A DNA stretch of 39,565 nucleotides from positions 1-39,565 of the forward strand of contig NZ_AKJY01000039.1 in assembly GCF_000282115.1 (NCBI RefSeq). Direction: 5' to 3'. The stretch is from Chryseobacterium populi (GTDB taxonomy: Bacteria; Bacteroidota; Bacteroidia; Flavobacteriales; Weeksellaceae). This document shows positions 33,365 through 39,565 of this stretch, piece after piece (the first letter of the stretch is position 1; each line of letters opens with the position of its first letter). The position numbers were made by a program, and so were the translations under genes. The notes under the pieces were generated by a model. The model did not search any database and was not told where the DNA came from. It saw nothing but the letters and a program-made list of their open reading frames with translations.

Positions 33365-33766
33365 TTAAAGAGCAGTGTTTTCATTTTCGATTGAATATTG
33401 TTTATTCATGGCGTGTTTACGCCCTTTTAAGAAAAGTAATAGATTCAAAAGCATCATTACTCCGAGATAAATTGAGAATCCACCGATCTTTTTGCTTACG
33501 CTTACAACCAGTCTTTCTATGGTTTCTATCTGAAAAAACTCAATGATACAAAGGGCAAAACCAATATTCAAAAGGTAAAATCCGATTTTAAAGAGTGAAT
33601 TGGTTGCCATTGCAATATCTTCTTTCTGATGAAAAATATCAATCATAAATGTTTTTGAATTTTTAAACAGAAATTGAGAAACCAATATGGTAAGAGTGAT
33701 TACAATTGGTAAATAAATCATGTACGCTGAGAAATTGTATGTCTGGGTTAAAACTGTTGCGGTCAT
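33365..33766 (-). CDS. Small membrane protein B of the GbsR operon (unknown)
   Basis: The 133-residue protein has about three membrane helices (MIYLPIVITLTILVSQFLF, IGFYLLNIGFALCIIEFF, YLGVMMLLNLLLFL). I do not recognise the family. The central part (NSLFKIGFYLLNIGFALCII) resembles the equivalent segment of the upstream gene's product, so the two look like tandem paralogues. It starts 6 bp after that gene; a 78-bp gap separates it from the DCC-family gene. Confidence 0.78.
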   Translation of the reverse strand: MTATVLTQTYNFSAYMIYLPIVITLTILVSQFLFKNSKTFMIDIFHQKEDIAMATNSLFKIGFYLLNIGFALCIIEFFQIETIERLVVSVSKKIGGFSIYLGVMMLLNLLLFLKGRKHAMNKQYSIENENTAL

Positions 33767-33772
33767 AATAAT

Positions 33773-34117
33773 TTATTTTAATGTTAGTTTTTTTCTTAGA
33801 ATATAAAGGGTAAATATGTTTGTAAAATGTAAAAAACAGAGAATCATAATGATATATCCAATACGAACAGAAACCGTTGATAAAACCTGCTCCATATTTG
33901 CAATCTGTTCCCAAGAGCTTAAGCTGAATGTGATATAGCCAAGATTCAGAAGATAGTAGCTTCCCAATAGTATCCTGTTCACTTTCAAACAAAAGCCTTT
34001 GTCCTTAATCAGATACTCCAGATAAACCTTTCCTGAATTAAAACATCTCCTGCCCACATCAATCGTGATATAAGAACTAATGGAAAGAAAAAGCACATAT
34101 GACACTATACTGAACAT
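33773..34117 (-). CDS. Small membrane protein A of the GbsR operon (unknown)
   Basis: The 114-residue protein has about three membrane helices (MFSIVSYVLFLSISSYITI, ILLGSYYLLNLGYITFSL, IGYIIMILCFLHFTNIFTLY). The segment NRILLGSYYLLNLGYITFSL parallels product B of the next gene. No family recognised. A copy of the operator palindrome of the gbsR-like gene lies 15-36 bp upstream of its ATG, so this gene begins the regulated operon. Confidence 0.78.
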   Translation of the reverse strand: MFSIVSYVLFLSISSYITIDVGRRCFNSGKVYLEYLIKDKGFCLKVNRILLGSYYLLNLGYITFSLSSWEQIANMEQVLSTVSVRIGYIIMILCFLHFTNIFTLYILRKKLTLK

Positions 34118-34131
34118 TTTATAAGTATTAT

Positions 34132-34153
34132 ATTTTCAATAATTTTTGAAAAT
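34132..34153. promoter_or_regulatory. Operator palindrome before the membrane/lipid operon
   Basis: Half-sites ATTTTCAATAA and TTTTTGAAAAT form a palindrome with a single mismatched pair. It is the same 22-bp site as at 34737-34758 with one base changed. Confidence 0.75.
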
Positions 34154-34163
34154 AAATTTGAAA

Positions 34164-34186
34164 TAAAAAAGGATACTGAATCCTTT
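34164..34186 (-). terminator. Terminator directly after the GbsR-type gene
   Basis: AAAGGAT (34168-34174) pairs with ATCCTTT (34180-34186). On the minus strand seven T follow. It abuts the stop codon and separates the regulator from the downstream operon. Confidence 0.8.
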
Positions 34187-34690
34187 CTATTTTAATAAAT
34201 TGGTGATCTTCCCGACCAGCCAGTGATCATCACTTTTGATCGCAAGATCCATAATGTTATTAATTTTTCCTGTAACTGAACTGAAATCTTCCATCAGTTT
34301 AATGAATTCTTTTGCTTCTGCCGAATCTTTGTCTTCAATATTTTTCAGTTCTTCTAAAAAAGAAATAACAGGTTCTATTTCTCTTTTTCTGCGTTCTTTG
34401 GTAATCTGCTTAAACAGGAACCAGACATCTTTCTCGGCCACAAAATACTCTTTCCTGTCTCCTTTTACAAATTCTTTTTTCACAATCCCCCAATCCATTA
34501 AGGCACGTAAATTCATGTTGGCATTTCCTCTTGAAATTTCAAGCAGCTCCATTACCTCATCAGTAGAAAGCGGTTTCCCACTTGCCAGAAGCAAAGCATG
34601 AACCTGCGCCATCGTCCGGTTGATTCCCCAATTGGTCGCAAAGGTTCCCCAGGTCTGAATGTATTTTTCTTTAGCTTCTGAAAGTTTCAT
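34187..34690 (-). CDS. GbsR/MarR-like transcriptional regulator
   Basis: The 167-residue protein has an N-terminal winged-helix domain (about 20-85: INRTMAQVHALLLASGKPLS, EVMELLEISRGNANMNLRAL, GDRKEYFVAEKDVW) typical of the GbsR family, then a helical C-terminal part (about 90-167). A perfect 22-bp palindrome overlaps its predicted -33 region, and a near-identical site precedes the next operon. The simplest reading is a repressor of both itself and that operon (inference). The ligand is unknown. Confidence 0.9.
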   Translation of the reverse strand: MKLSEAKEKYIQTWGTFATNWGINRTMAQVHALLLASGKPLSTDEVMELLEISRGNANMNLRALMDWGIVKKEFVKGDRKEYFVAEKDVWFLFKQITKERRKREIEPVISFLEELKNIEDKDSAEAKEFIKLMEDFSSVTGKINNIMDLAIKSDDHWLVGKITNLLK

Positions 34691-34714
34691 TGTTTCTTTT
34701 TTGAATTTCTATTA

Positions 34715-34745
34715 CAAATATAATTATATTTTTTGAATTTTCAAT
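34715..34745 (-). promoter_or_regulatory. Promoter of the GbsR-type regulator
   Basis: On the minus strand ATTG (-33 box, consensus TTTG), a 19-bp spacer and TATATTTG at 34722-34715 fit the Bacteroidetes pattern. The -33 box lies inside the palindrome at 34737-34758. Confidence 0.65.
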
Positions 34746-34758
34746 AATTATTGAAAAT
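34737..34758. promoter_or_regulatory. Operator palindrome of the GbsR-type regulator
   Basis: A perfect 11+11 palindrome with half-sites ATTTTCAATAA and TTATTGAAAAT overlaps the -33 box of the regulator's promoter. The second copy at 34132-34153 precedes the membrane/lipid operon. Confidence 0.82.
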
Positions 34759-34800
34759 TAAATTTATTTATTTCAATCCCTTCTTCCAGATATGTTGCTA

Positions 34801-34834
34801 CAATAAAACAGACACTCTTTCGAATGTCTGTTTT
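34801..34834 (-). terminator. Terminator of the sigma factor/vWA operon
   Basis: AAAACAGACA (34805-34814) pairs with TGTCTGTTTT (34825-34834) around a 10-nt loop. It is a few bases past the vWA gene stop. The T run on the minus strand is short. Confidence 0.75.
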
Positions 34835-34838
34835 AAAT

Positions 34839-37295
34839 TTATTTTTTAATGGCTTTATAGCTTTCAACCAGTCTTATAAATTCAGATCTATAGCCTTCCT
34901 CATCTTTATTTTTTCCTTTTTTAGCCAGATCTTCTATGCTATTAAGATCTTTTTTCTCAATTAATTTTGACTCTCTTAGAACCAATCCAAACCATGCAAC
35001 GGAAGATGCAAATCTGAAATCTGGGCTTGATTGAACAAATGATTCATTAGAGTTCTTCACCACTTCTGTAATTTCTGTACTCTGATCACCATCAGGCTTT
35101 TTATACCTGAATTTTATAGTTGCCAGTTCATCTCCAAAGCTTTGGGAAGAAGAGGTTTTTGAATATTTCAGGTCATTTTCTTTAGGTAAAATTGCTGAAT
35201 TAACATGAGCAGGAATCACTTCATACAAAGCCGTAACAGTATGCCCGCTTCCCAATTCACCGGCATCGATTTTATCATTGGTGAAATCTTCATTTCTCAA
35301 TTTCCTGTTTTCATACCCGATCAACCGATAAGACTTTACCAACTTCGGATTAAACTCAATCTGGATTTTCACATCTTTTGCAATGGCATACATATTTCCG
35401 GCAAATTCTTTCCCCAAAAACTTATTGGCTTCCTGCATATTATCGATATAGGCGTAATTCCCATTGCCTTTATCTGCTAAAGTTTCAAGTCTGTTGTCTT
35501 TAAAATTCCCCATTCCGAAACCCAGACAGGTAAGAAAAACCCCGGATTTTCTTTTTTCTTCAATTAAGCTTTCAAGGTTTGAAACAGAAGATACTCCTAC
35601 ATTAAAATCTCCGTCTGTAGCAATGATTACCCTGTTATTTCCATTTTTAATAAAGTTTTCCTGAGCCAGCTTATAGGCAAGTTCAATTCCAGCTCCGCCC
35701 GCAGTACTTCCCCCAGCCTGCAGATTGTCTAAAGCCTGCATTATTTTTTCTTTTTCTTTGGCTGAAGTAGGTGATAAAACCATTCCGGCATTCCCTGCAT
35801 AAACTACAATTCCTACTTTGTCTTCAGGACGTAATTTATCCAGCAAAACTTTGAATGAAGATTTCAGCAACGGCAGTTTATTCGCTTCATCCATCGAGCC
35901 TGAAACATCAATTAAAAAAACAAAATTGGAATTTGGCAGCTTATCCATCGGGATGTTTTTTCCCTGAAGCCCTATTTTAAGAAGCTTATGATCCGGATTC
36001 CATGGTGCATCGTTGTATTCCGTATTAATTGAAAACGGCTGATTATTTTGCGGCTGCGGATAATCATATTTAAAATAATTGATCATTTCTTCTATTCTTA
36101 CTGCATTCTTATCCACTTTTTCACCGTTATTAATCATTCTTCTGACATTCGAGTAGGAAGCATTATCTACATCAATAGAGAAGGTAGATAAAGGCTGATT
36201 TTTCGTCAGCTCAAACGGGTTCTCAACAAATGCATCGTATTCTTCATCGTTGTATGAAATCGTTTGCTGATTGGTTACTAAATTTTTCTGAAGCCTTTTC
36301 AGTTTTCTTTTTTCTTTTCCTGACAGCTTTCTGGTAGTCACCACGATTACTCCATTGCTTGCCTGTGCACCATATAATGCAGTTGCTTCCTGGCCTTTAA
36401 TAACCCGGATACCACCAATGATTTCAGGAGGTAACTGCTGAAGGACCGATGTATTTGAAACTACTCCATTAATTACAACAAGTGCAGTATTGGTTTCAGA
36501 AATTGATTTATTTCCTCTTATAACAATACGTGAATCGGAATTATTTAATTTACCAGCCTGTAAACCGAATGCTCTTTCTATTAATTCTTGTGGAACACCC
36601 GGATTCCCTGAATTACCGGCAATCTGATTATTTTTACGTTTGTCTCTTTTGGATGTGATCTGAACTCCAGCCACTTTCCCCTGTAAAGACTGTGTTGAAT
36701 ATCCTGGAGCAATGTTTTCTGTACGCACGGATACTGAACTTGAAGTATAAGCCTGAACTTTTTTATTTGAATAGCCTAAAAGAGCAACTTCTTCCAGCAT
36801 ATGTTCTTTAAAAGTATCATAAACAGTTTTAGGCACTGGTAGGGCAACAGGAACTCCCATATTCTGCTTTTTATAAATATCGACAGGTTTCTTTCTGTTA
36901 GCCTTTACATCCTGATAAGCAATAACAGTTGGCTCTTCAATAGGTTTTACAGCTTGTATTTCTTTTTCAATATTGGATTTTACAGTCCGGTTAATTTTTT
37001 CAATCTTGCTGTTGCTGTTAATTTTCGGAGAAACCATATTTTTTGTAATAACCGGCTTTGCAGGCCCTGCAACTTCTTTTTTATTTAAAAAATAAAATGC
37101 TCCCAAACCGATGATTAAGCTTGCCGCAATTCCGTAAGGAAACCAAACAGGAATGATTCTCTTTTTATCTTCTTTTTTATCCAGCTTTTCTTCGATCTTT
37201 TCCCAGACTTTTTCAAAAGCCGGAAAAGTTGCAGGCTCTTCCAGAATCTTGGAAGCTTCGTTGAATTTTTTATCTATATCGTGATTATTTTCCAT
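34839..37295 (-). CDS. Membrane protein joining a SusC-like plug to a von Willebrand A domain
   Basis: The 818-residue protein starts with a cytosolic, acidic anti-sigma-like segment (1-45, FEKVWEKIEEKLDKKED) and one membrane helix (about 52-70). A linker and a TonB-receptor plug-type domain follow (about 160-322: LQGKVAGVQITSKR, IVIRGNKSISETNTALVVIN, IRVIKGQEATALYGAQASNG) with no beta-barrel. The last part (about 360-815) is YfbK-type: vWF-A N-terminal region, vWA domain with MIDAS Asp463-x-Ser465-x-Ser467 (LIDVSGSMDE), and a DUF3520-like end. It is 11 bp behind an ECF sigma factor, so it may also act as that factor's partner (inference). Confidence 0.85.
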   Translation of the reverse strand: MENNHDIDKKFNEASKILEEPATFPAFEKVWEKIEEKLDKKEDKKRIIPVWFPYGIAASLIIGLGAFYFLNKKEVAGPAKPVITKNMVSPKINSNSKIEKINRTVKSNIEKEIQAVKPIEEPTVIAYQDVKANRKKPVDIYKKQNMGVPVALPVPKTVYDTFKEHMLEEVALLGYSNKKVQAYTSSSVSVRTENIAPGYSTQSLQGKVAGVQITSKRDKRKNNQIAGNSGNPGVPQELIERAFGLQAGKLNNSDSRIVIRGNKSISETNTALVVINGVVSNTSVLQQLPPEIIGGIRVIKGQEATALYGAQASNGVIVVTTRKLSGKEKRKLKRLQKNLVTNQQTISYNDEEYDAFVENPFELTKNQPLSTFSIDVDNASYSNVRRMINNGEKVDKNAVRIEEMINYFKYDYPQPQNNQPFSINTEYNDAPWNPDHKLLKIGLQGKNIPMDKLPNSNFVFLIDVSGSMDEANKLPLLKSSFKVLLDKLRPEDKVGIVVYAGNAGMVLSPTSAKEKEKIMQALDNLQAGGSTAGGAGIELAYKLAQENFIKNGNNRVIIATDGDFNVGVSSVSNLESLIEEKRKSGVFLTCLGFGMGNFKDNRLETLADKGNGNYAYIDNMQEANKFLGKEFAGNMYAIAKDVKIQIEFNPKLVKSYRLIGYENRKLRNEDFTNDKIDAGELGSGHTVTALYEVIPAHVNSAILPKENDLKYSKTSSSQSFGDELATIKFRYKKPDGDQSTEITEVVKNSNESFVQSSPDFRFASSVAWFGLVLRESKLIEKKDLNSIEDLAKKGKNKDEEGYRSEFIRLVESYKAIKK

Positions 37296-37306
37296 TGTTG
37301 TAAAGT

Positions 37307-37825
37307 TTAAATGTTCTGACTGATCAAAAGTTCCTGTAGTTTTTTCCTCGCAAAATTGAGCTGGGATTTTGAAGTTCCTTCGCTGATGGAAAGCATCGTT
37401 GCAATTTCTTTATGCGGATACCCTTCAATTGCAAAAAGATTAAAAATTGCCCGGCATCCTTCCGGAAGAAAGTTGAGCAGATTCAGGAGATCTTTTTCAA
37501 AAGAAAGATTTTCTACGGTTGTATCAGGAGACTGTACAAGATTTTCTTCCAGAGAAATATACAATGCTTTGTTAGCCCTCAGTTTCTGAAGACATTCGTT
37601 AACCGCAATTTTTCTGGCCCAGGCTTCAAAAATATCAGGATTTTGCAGCTGGCTGATTTTCGTAAATATTTTGTAAAAAGTATCAGCCAATGCTTCTTCA
37701 ATATCCTCATCATTTTTTAAATAGCGTCTGCAGACTGCATGCAGCTTGCCCGCCATTTTCTCGTAAACTTTCCGCTGCGCATTGCGGTCGTTACGTTGGC
37801 ATTCTAATAGTAATTCGTTTTCCAT
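37307..37825 (-). CDS. ECF-type RNA polymerase sigma factor
   Basis: The 172-residue protein has region 2 at about 8-78 (AQRKVYEKMAGKLHAVCRRY, ALADTFYKIFTKI, FEAWARKIAVNECLQKLR) and region 4 at about 115-165 (FLPEGCRAIFNLFAIEGYPH, EIATMLSISEGTSKSQLNFA). It should direct RNA polymerase to a small regulon. The adjacent vWA/plug protein, with its short cytosolic N-terminus and single membrane helix, occupies the position where an anti-sigma factor is normally encoded. No other anti-sigma gene is nearby. Confidence 0.94.
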   Translation of the reverse strand: MENELLLECQRNDRNAQRKVYEKMAGKLHAVCRRYLKNDEDIEEALADTFYKIFTKISQLQNPDIFEAWARKIAVNECLQKLRANKALYISLEENLVQSPDTTVENLSFEKDLLNLLNFLPEGCRAIFNLFAIEGYPHKEIATMLSISEGTSKSQLNFARKKLQELLISQNI

Positions 37826-38205
37826 AGTCAGGCTTTATACCAATATAGATGCATAAACTTTCAATAGGGTTGGAAATATATTCATTTTTTCAGGAAATTT
37901 GTTGAAAGGTTAAGTTGTGAAACTGTAAAATCGCTAATTTGTAAAGAGACAAAGGGTGAAGAACAGAAGAGCTAAGGAATAGATGGAAAAATTATTCTCA
38001 ACATCCGGTTATTTACTGTGTACCAACTTTTATTCATTAACTTCCGGTTTAACAATTTCACAGCTTCACAATTTAGCGGTTTTACGATTTAGCCATTCCG
38101 CTTTTTTTCATTTTTTTCAAAAAATTTCATTCTAAATTTAACTTTCATTCATGTAACTTATCTTTAATATTACCGACTATTAATGTAAATAATTCTTTTG
38201 TAGTA
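37826..38205. other. Intergenic stretch with small inverted repeat family
   Basis: The 380 bp between the divergent sigma factor and peptidase genes contain no gene. They hold two arms of a short imperfect repeat in opposite orientation (37907-37948 and 38050-38095), listed separately. Confidence 0.6.
37907..38095. repeat. Imperfect inverted repeat made of about 23-bp units
   Basis: The left arm reads GTTGTGAAACTGTAAAATCG then CTAATTTGTAAAG. The reverse complement of the right arm reads CGTAAAACCGCTAAATTGTG then AAGCTGTGAAAT. The cores match at 19 of 24 positions, and a shifted alignment also matches 19 of 23, so each arm holds about two copies of a unit like CTAAATTGTGAAACTGTAAAA. The arms are about 100 bp apart. 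Confidence 0.6.
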
Positions 38206-39411
38206 ATGAAAAATAGAAAAATCATATCATTACTTTTTGTTTTATCTGCAGGAAGTATGATGTTTGCCCAGGATGACTTAATTAACAAGTTAAAAAACAA
38301 TCAGTCTCAAAATGCCAATTTTCAGTTCACTACTCTAAAGGACGTGGGTGCTACTTCGGTAAAAAACCAGGGGTCATCAGGAACTTGCTGGAGTTATTCA
38401 GGGAACTCCTTCCTTGAATCTGAAATGCAGCGTATGGGTAAAAAGCCTGTAGATTTAGCGGAAATTTTCACGGCAAGAAATTCTTACCATGATAAAGCAA
38501 AATTATATGTTTTAAATAATGGGGCCATCAACTGGGGTGATGGCGGTGAACTGCATGATGTCATCAACATGTACAAAAAATATGGTGCAGTACCACAGGA
38601 TGCCTATTCAGGACTAAAACCCGGACAGGCTACCAATAACTTCTCCGAAATGCAGGGTAAATTAAAGCCTGTTTTAGATAGTTTGGTTCAGGCATCTTCA
38701 AAAGGAAAACTTTCAGACAACTGGATGTCTGCAGTAGATGCTATTTTAGATGAATATCTTGGAAAAATCCCTGCCAACTTTACTTATGAAGGAAAAAACT
38801 ATACACCAAAAACTTTTGCTAAAGAAGTTGTAGGCATTAACGCTGATGATTATGTAGAATTATCTTCATATAAAGATTATGCTTATTATCAGAAATTTGT
38901 AGTGCCGATTCCTGATAACTGGAGCCATGACTCAGACTGGAACGTTCCGATGAAAGATATGACCGCTATTATTGATAATGCTTTACATAAAGGCTATTCT
39001 ATCGGATGGGCAACTGATGTTTCAGAGCCTTATTTTTCTTATAAAAACGGTGTAGCATATGTTCCGGATGTAGATTTGGATCAAACGATTACTCCTGAAG
39101 CTAAAAAAGATCTGTTCACAGAGCCTAAAAAGGATAAAACGATTACAGAAGACATCCGTCAGAAAGCACTTAACAACCTTTCTACCACTGATGATCATGG
39201 GATGCACATCGTAGGATTAGCCAAAGACCAGACCGGAAAAGAATATTATATGGTAAAGAATTCATGGGGTGTGACGAATGATTTTGAAGGGTATTTATAT
39301 GTGACAAGACCTTATGTTGAGTATAAATCAACGGCTATCCTTGTTCATAAAAATGCCATTCCGAAAAGTATTTTAAAGCAATTGAAACCAACAAAAAATA
39401 TTGGTTTATAA
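38206..39411 (+). CDS. Secreted papain-like (C1 family) cysteine peptidase
   Basis: The 401-residue protein has a signal peptide (MKNRKIISLLFVLSAGSMMFAQ) and a C1-type peptidase domain with the full catalytic set: Gln55 and Cys61 in NQGSSGTCWSYS, His334 in DDHGMHIVGLA and Asn352 in KNSWG. The HGMHIVG and YYMVKNSWG motifs and the length are close to the aminopeptidase C/bleomycin hydrolase group, but the signal peptide indicates export. There is no obvious propeptide. It is divergent from the sigma factor gene and has its own terminator. Confidence 0.92.
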   Translation: MKNRKIISLLFVLSAGSMMFAQDDLINKLKNNQSQNANFQFTTLKDVGATSVKNQGSSGTCWSYSGNSFLESEMQRMGKKPVDLAEIFTARNSYHDKAKLYVLNNGAINWGDGGELHDVINMYKKYGAVPQDAYSGLKPGQATNNFSEMQGKLKPVLDSLVQASSKGKLSDNWMSAVDAILDEYLGKIPANFTYEGKNYTPKTFAKEVVGINADDYVELSSYKDYAYYQKFVVPIPDNWSHDSDWNVPMKDMTAIIDNALHKGYSIGWATDVSEPYFSYKNGVAYVPDVDLDQTITPEAKKDLFTEPKKDKTITEDIRQKALNNLSTTDDHGMHIVGLAKDQTGKEYYMVKNSWGVTNDFEGYLYVTRPYVEYKSTAILVHKNAIPKSILKQLKPTKNIGL

Positions 39412-39465
39412 GAAATTAATCACTGTTGTCATCTGATATGACAATTTTAGATATTTAATCTGTTA

Positions 39466-39505
39466 AAAGCCTGCTCTCAGTGACCTGAAGCAGGCTTTAT
39501 TTTTA
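39466..39505 (+). terminator. Terminator of the C1 peptidase gene
   Basis: AAAGCCTGCT (39466-39475) pairs perfectly with AGCAGGCTTT (39489-39498) around a 13-nt loop and is followed by ATTTTTA. It lies about 55 bp after the stop codon. Confidence 0.88.
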
Positions 39506-39511
39506 TAGAAC

Positions 39512-39539
39512 TGACTAGTCCTGAAAAAGGTTGACTAGT
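39512..39539. repeat. Paired TGACTAGT repeats at right edge, possible IS end
   Basis: TGACTAGT occurs at 39512-39519 and 39532-39539, flanking CCTGAAAAAGGT. I recall similar sequence at the ends of some Bacteroidetes insertion sequences, but no transposase is in the window, so this is only a suggestion. Confidence 0.3.
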
Positions 39540-39565
39540 TTAATACATCAAATATACTTAAATCA

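Overview
The window looks like chromosomal DNA of a low-GC member of the Flavobacteriia, most likely Chryseobacterium or a close relative. The evidence is AT-rich sequence, Bacteroidetes-type -7 boxes (TAnnTTTG) before several genes, a GldA-like gliding ABC ATPase, SusC-type plug sequence, GH3/GH29 secreted glycosidases, and families common in that group (DUF2911, GbsR, PIG-L plus symporter). The genus call is inference; no rRNA or housekeeping marker is present to fix it.

Layout. 1-239: start of a lipoprotein gene running off the left edge. 287-360: tRNA-Arg(ACG) with promoter and terminator. 489-4779: AraC-type membrane regulator and two tandem beta-lactamase-fold serine hydrolases with TPR tails. 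5258-10109 (minus): operon of a large secreted PIG-L deacetylase, a 34-residue membrane peptide, a sodium:solute symporter and a DUF2911 protein. 10246-12356 (minus): TetR regulator, broken old-yellow-enzyme gene and MDR oxidoreductase, with matching operator palindromes. 12867-14576 (minus): GH5 glycosidase with ricin-type lectin domain, at much higher GC than its surroundings. 14577-15745: gene-poor stretch with a decayed HxlR regulator. 15746-21262: small lipoprotein, a glycolipid cassette (flippase-like protein, GT2, GT39), a GNAT acetyltransferase and an Asp/Glu racemase. 21738-26679: secreted hypothetical protein, gldA-like ATPase, patatin-like protein, DUF2306 membrane protein, dihydrolipoyl dehydrogenase and a small Lys-rich secreted protein. 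27002-31113 (minus): translationally coupled GH29 alpha-fucosidase and GH3/PA14 glycosidase. 31206-34690 (minus): GbsR-controlled membrane/lipid operon. 34839-37825 (minus): ECF sigma factor followed by a membrane protein that joins a SusC-like plug to a von Willebrand A domain. 38206-39411: secreted C1 cysteine peptidase.

The most interesting structural signal is a family of three decayed short elements (about 5010, 12590 and 15370). They share a conserved C-terminal reading frame ending NLAQxNQ...K..*, and the first is followed by a tRNA-3'-end-like sequence and a terminator that resemble those of the tRNA-Arg at 287-360. I read them as remnants of integration events that divided the left 15 kb into successive accessory segments, one of which carries the GC-rich GH5 gene. 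Other points worth attention are the overlooked 34-residue ORF coupled to the symporter, the twin palindromic operators of the GbsR operon, and the plug/vWA fusion next to an ECF sigma factor.

All calls come from reading the sequence and remembered family features. No database search, structure prediction or composition calculation was run.
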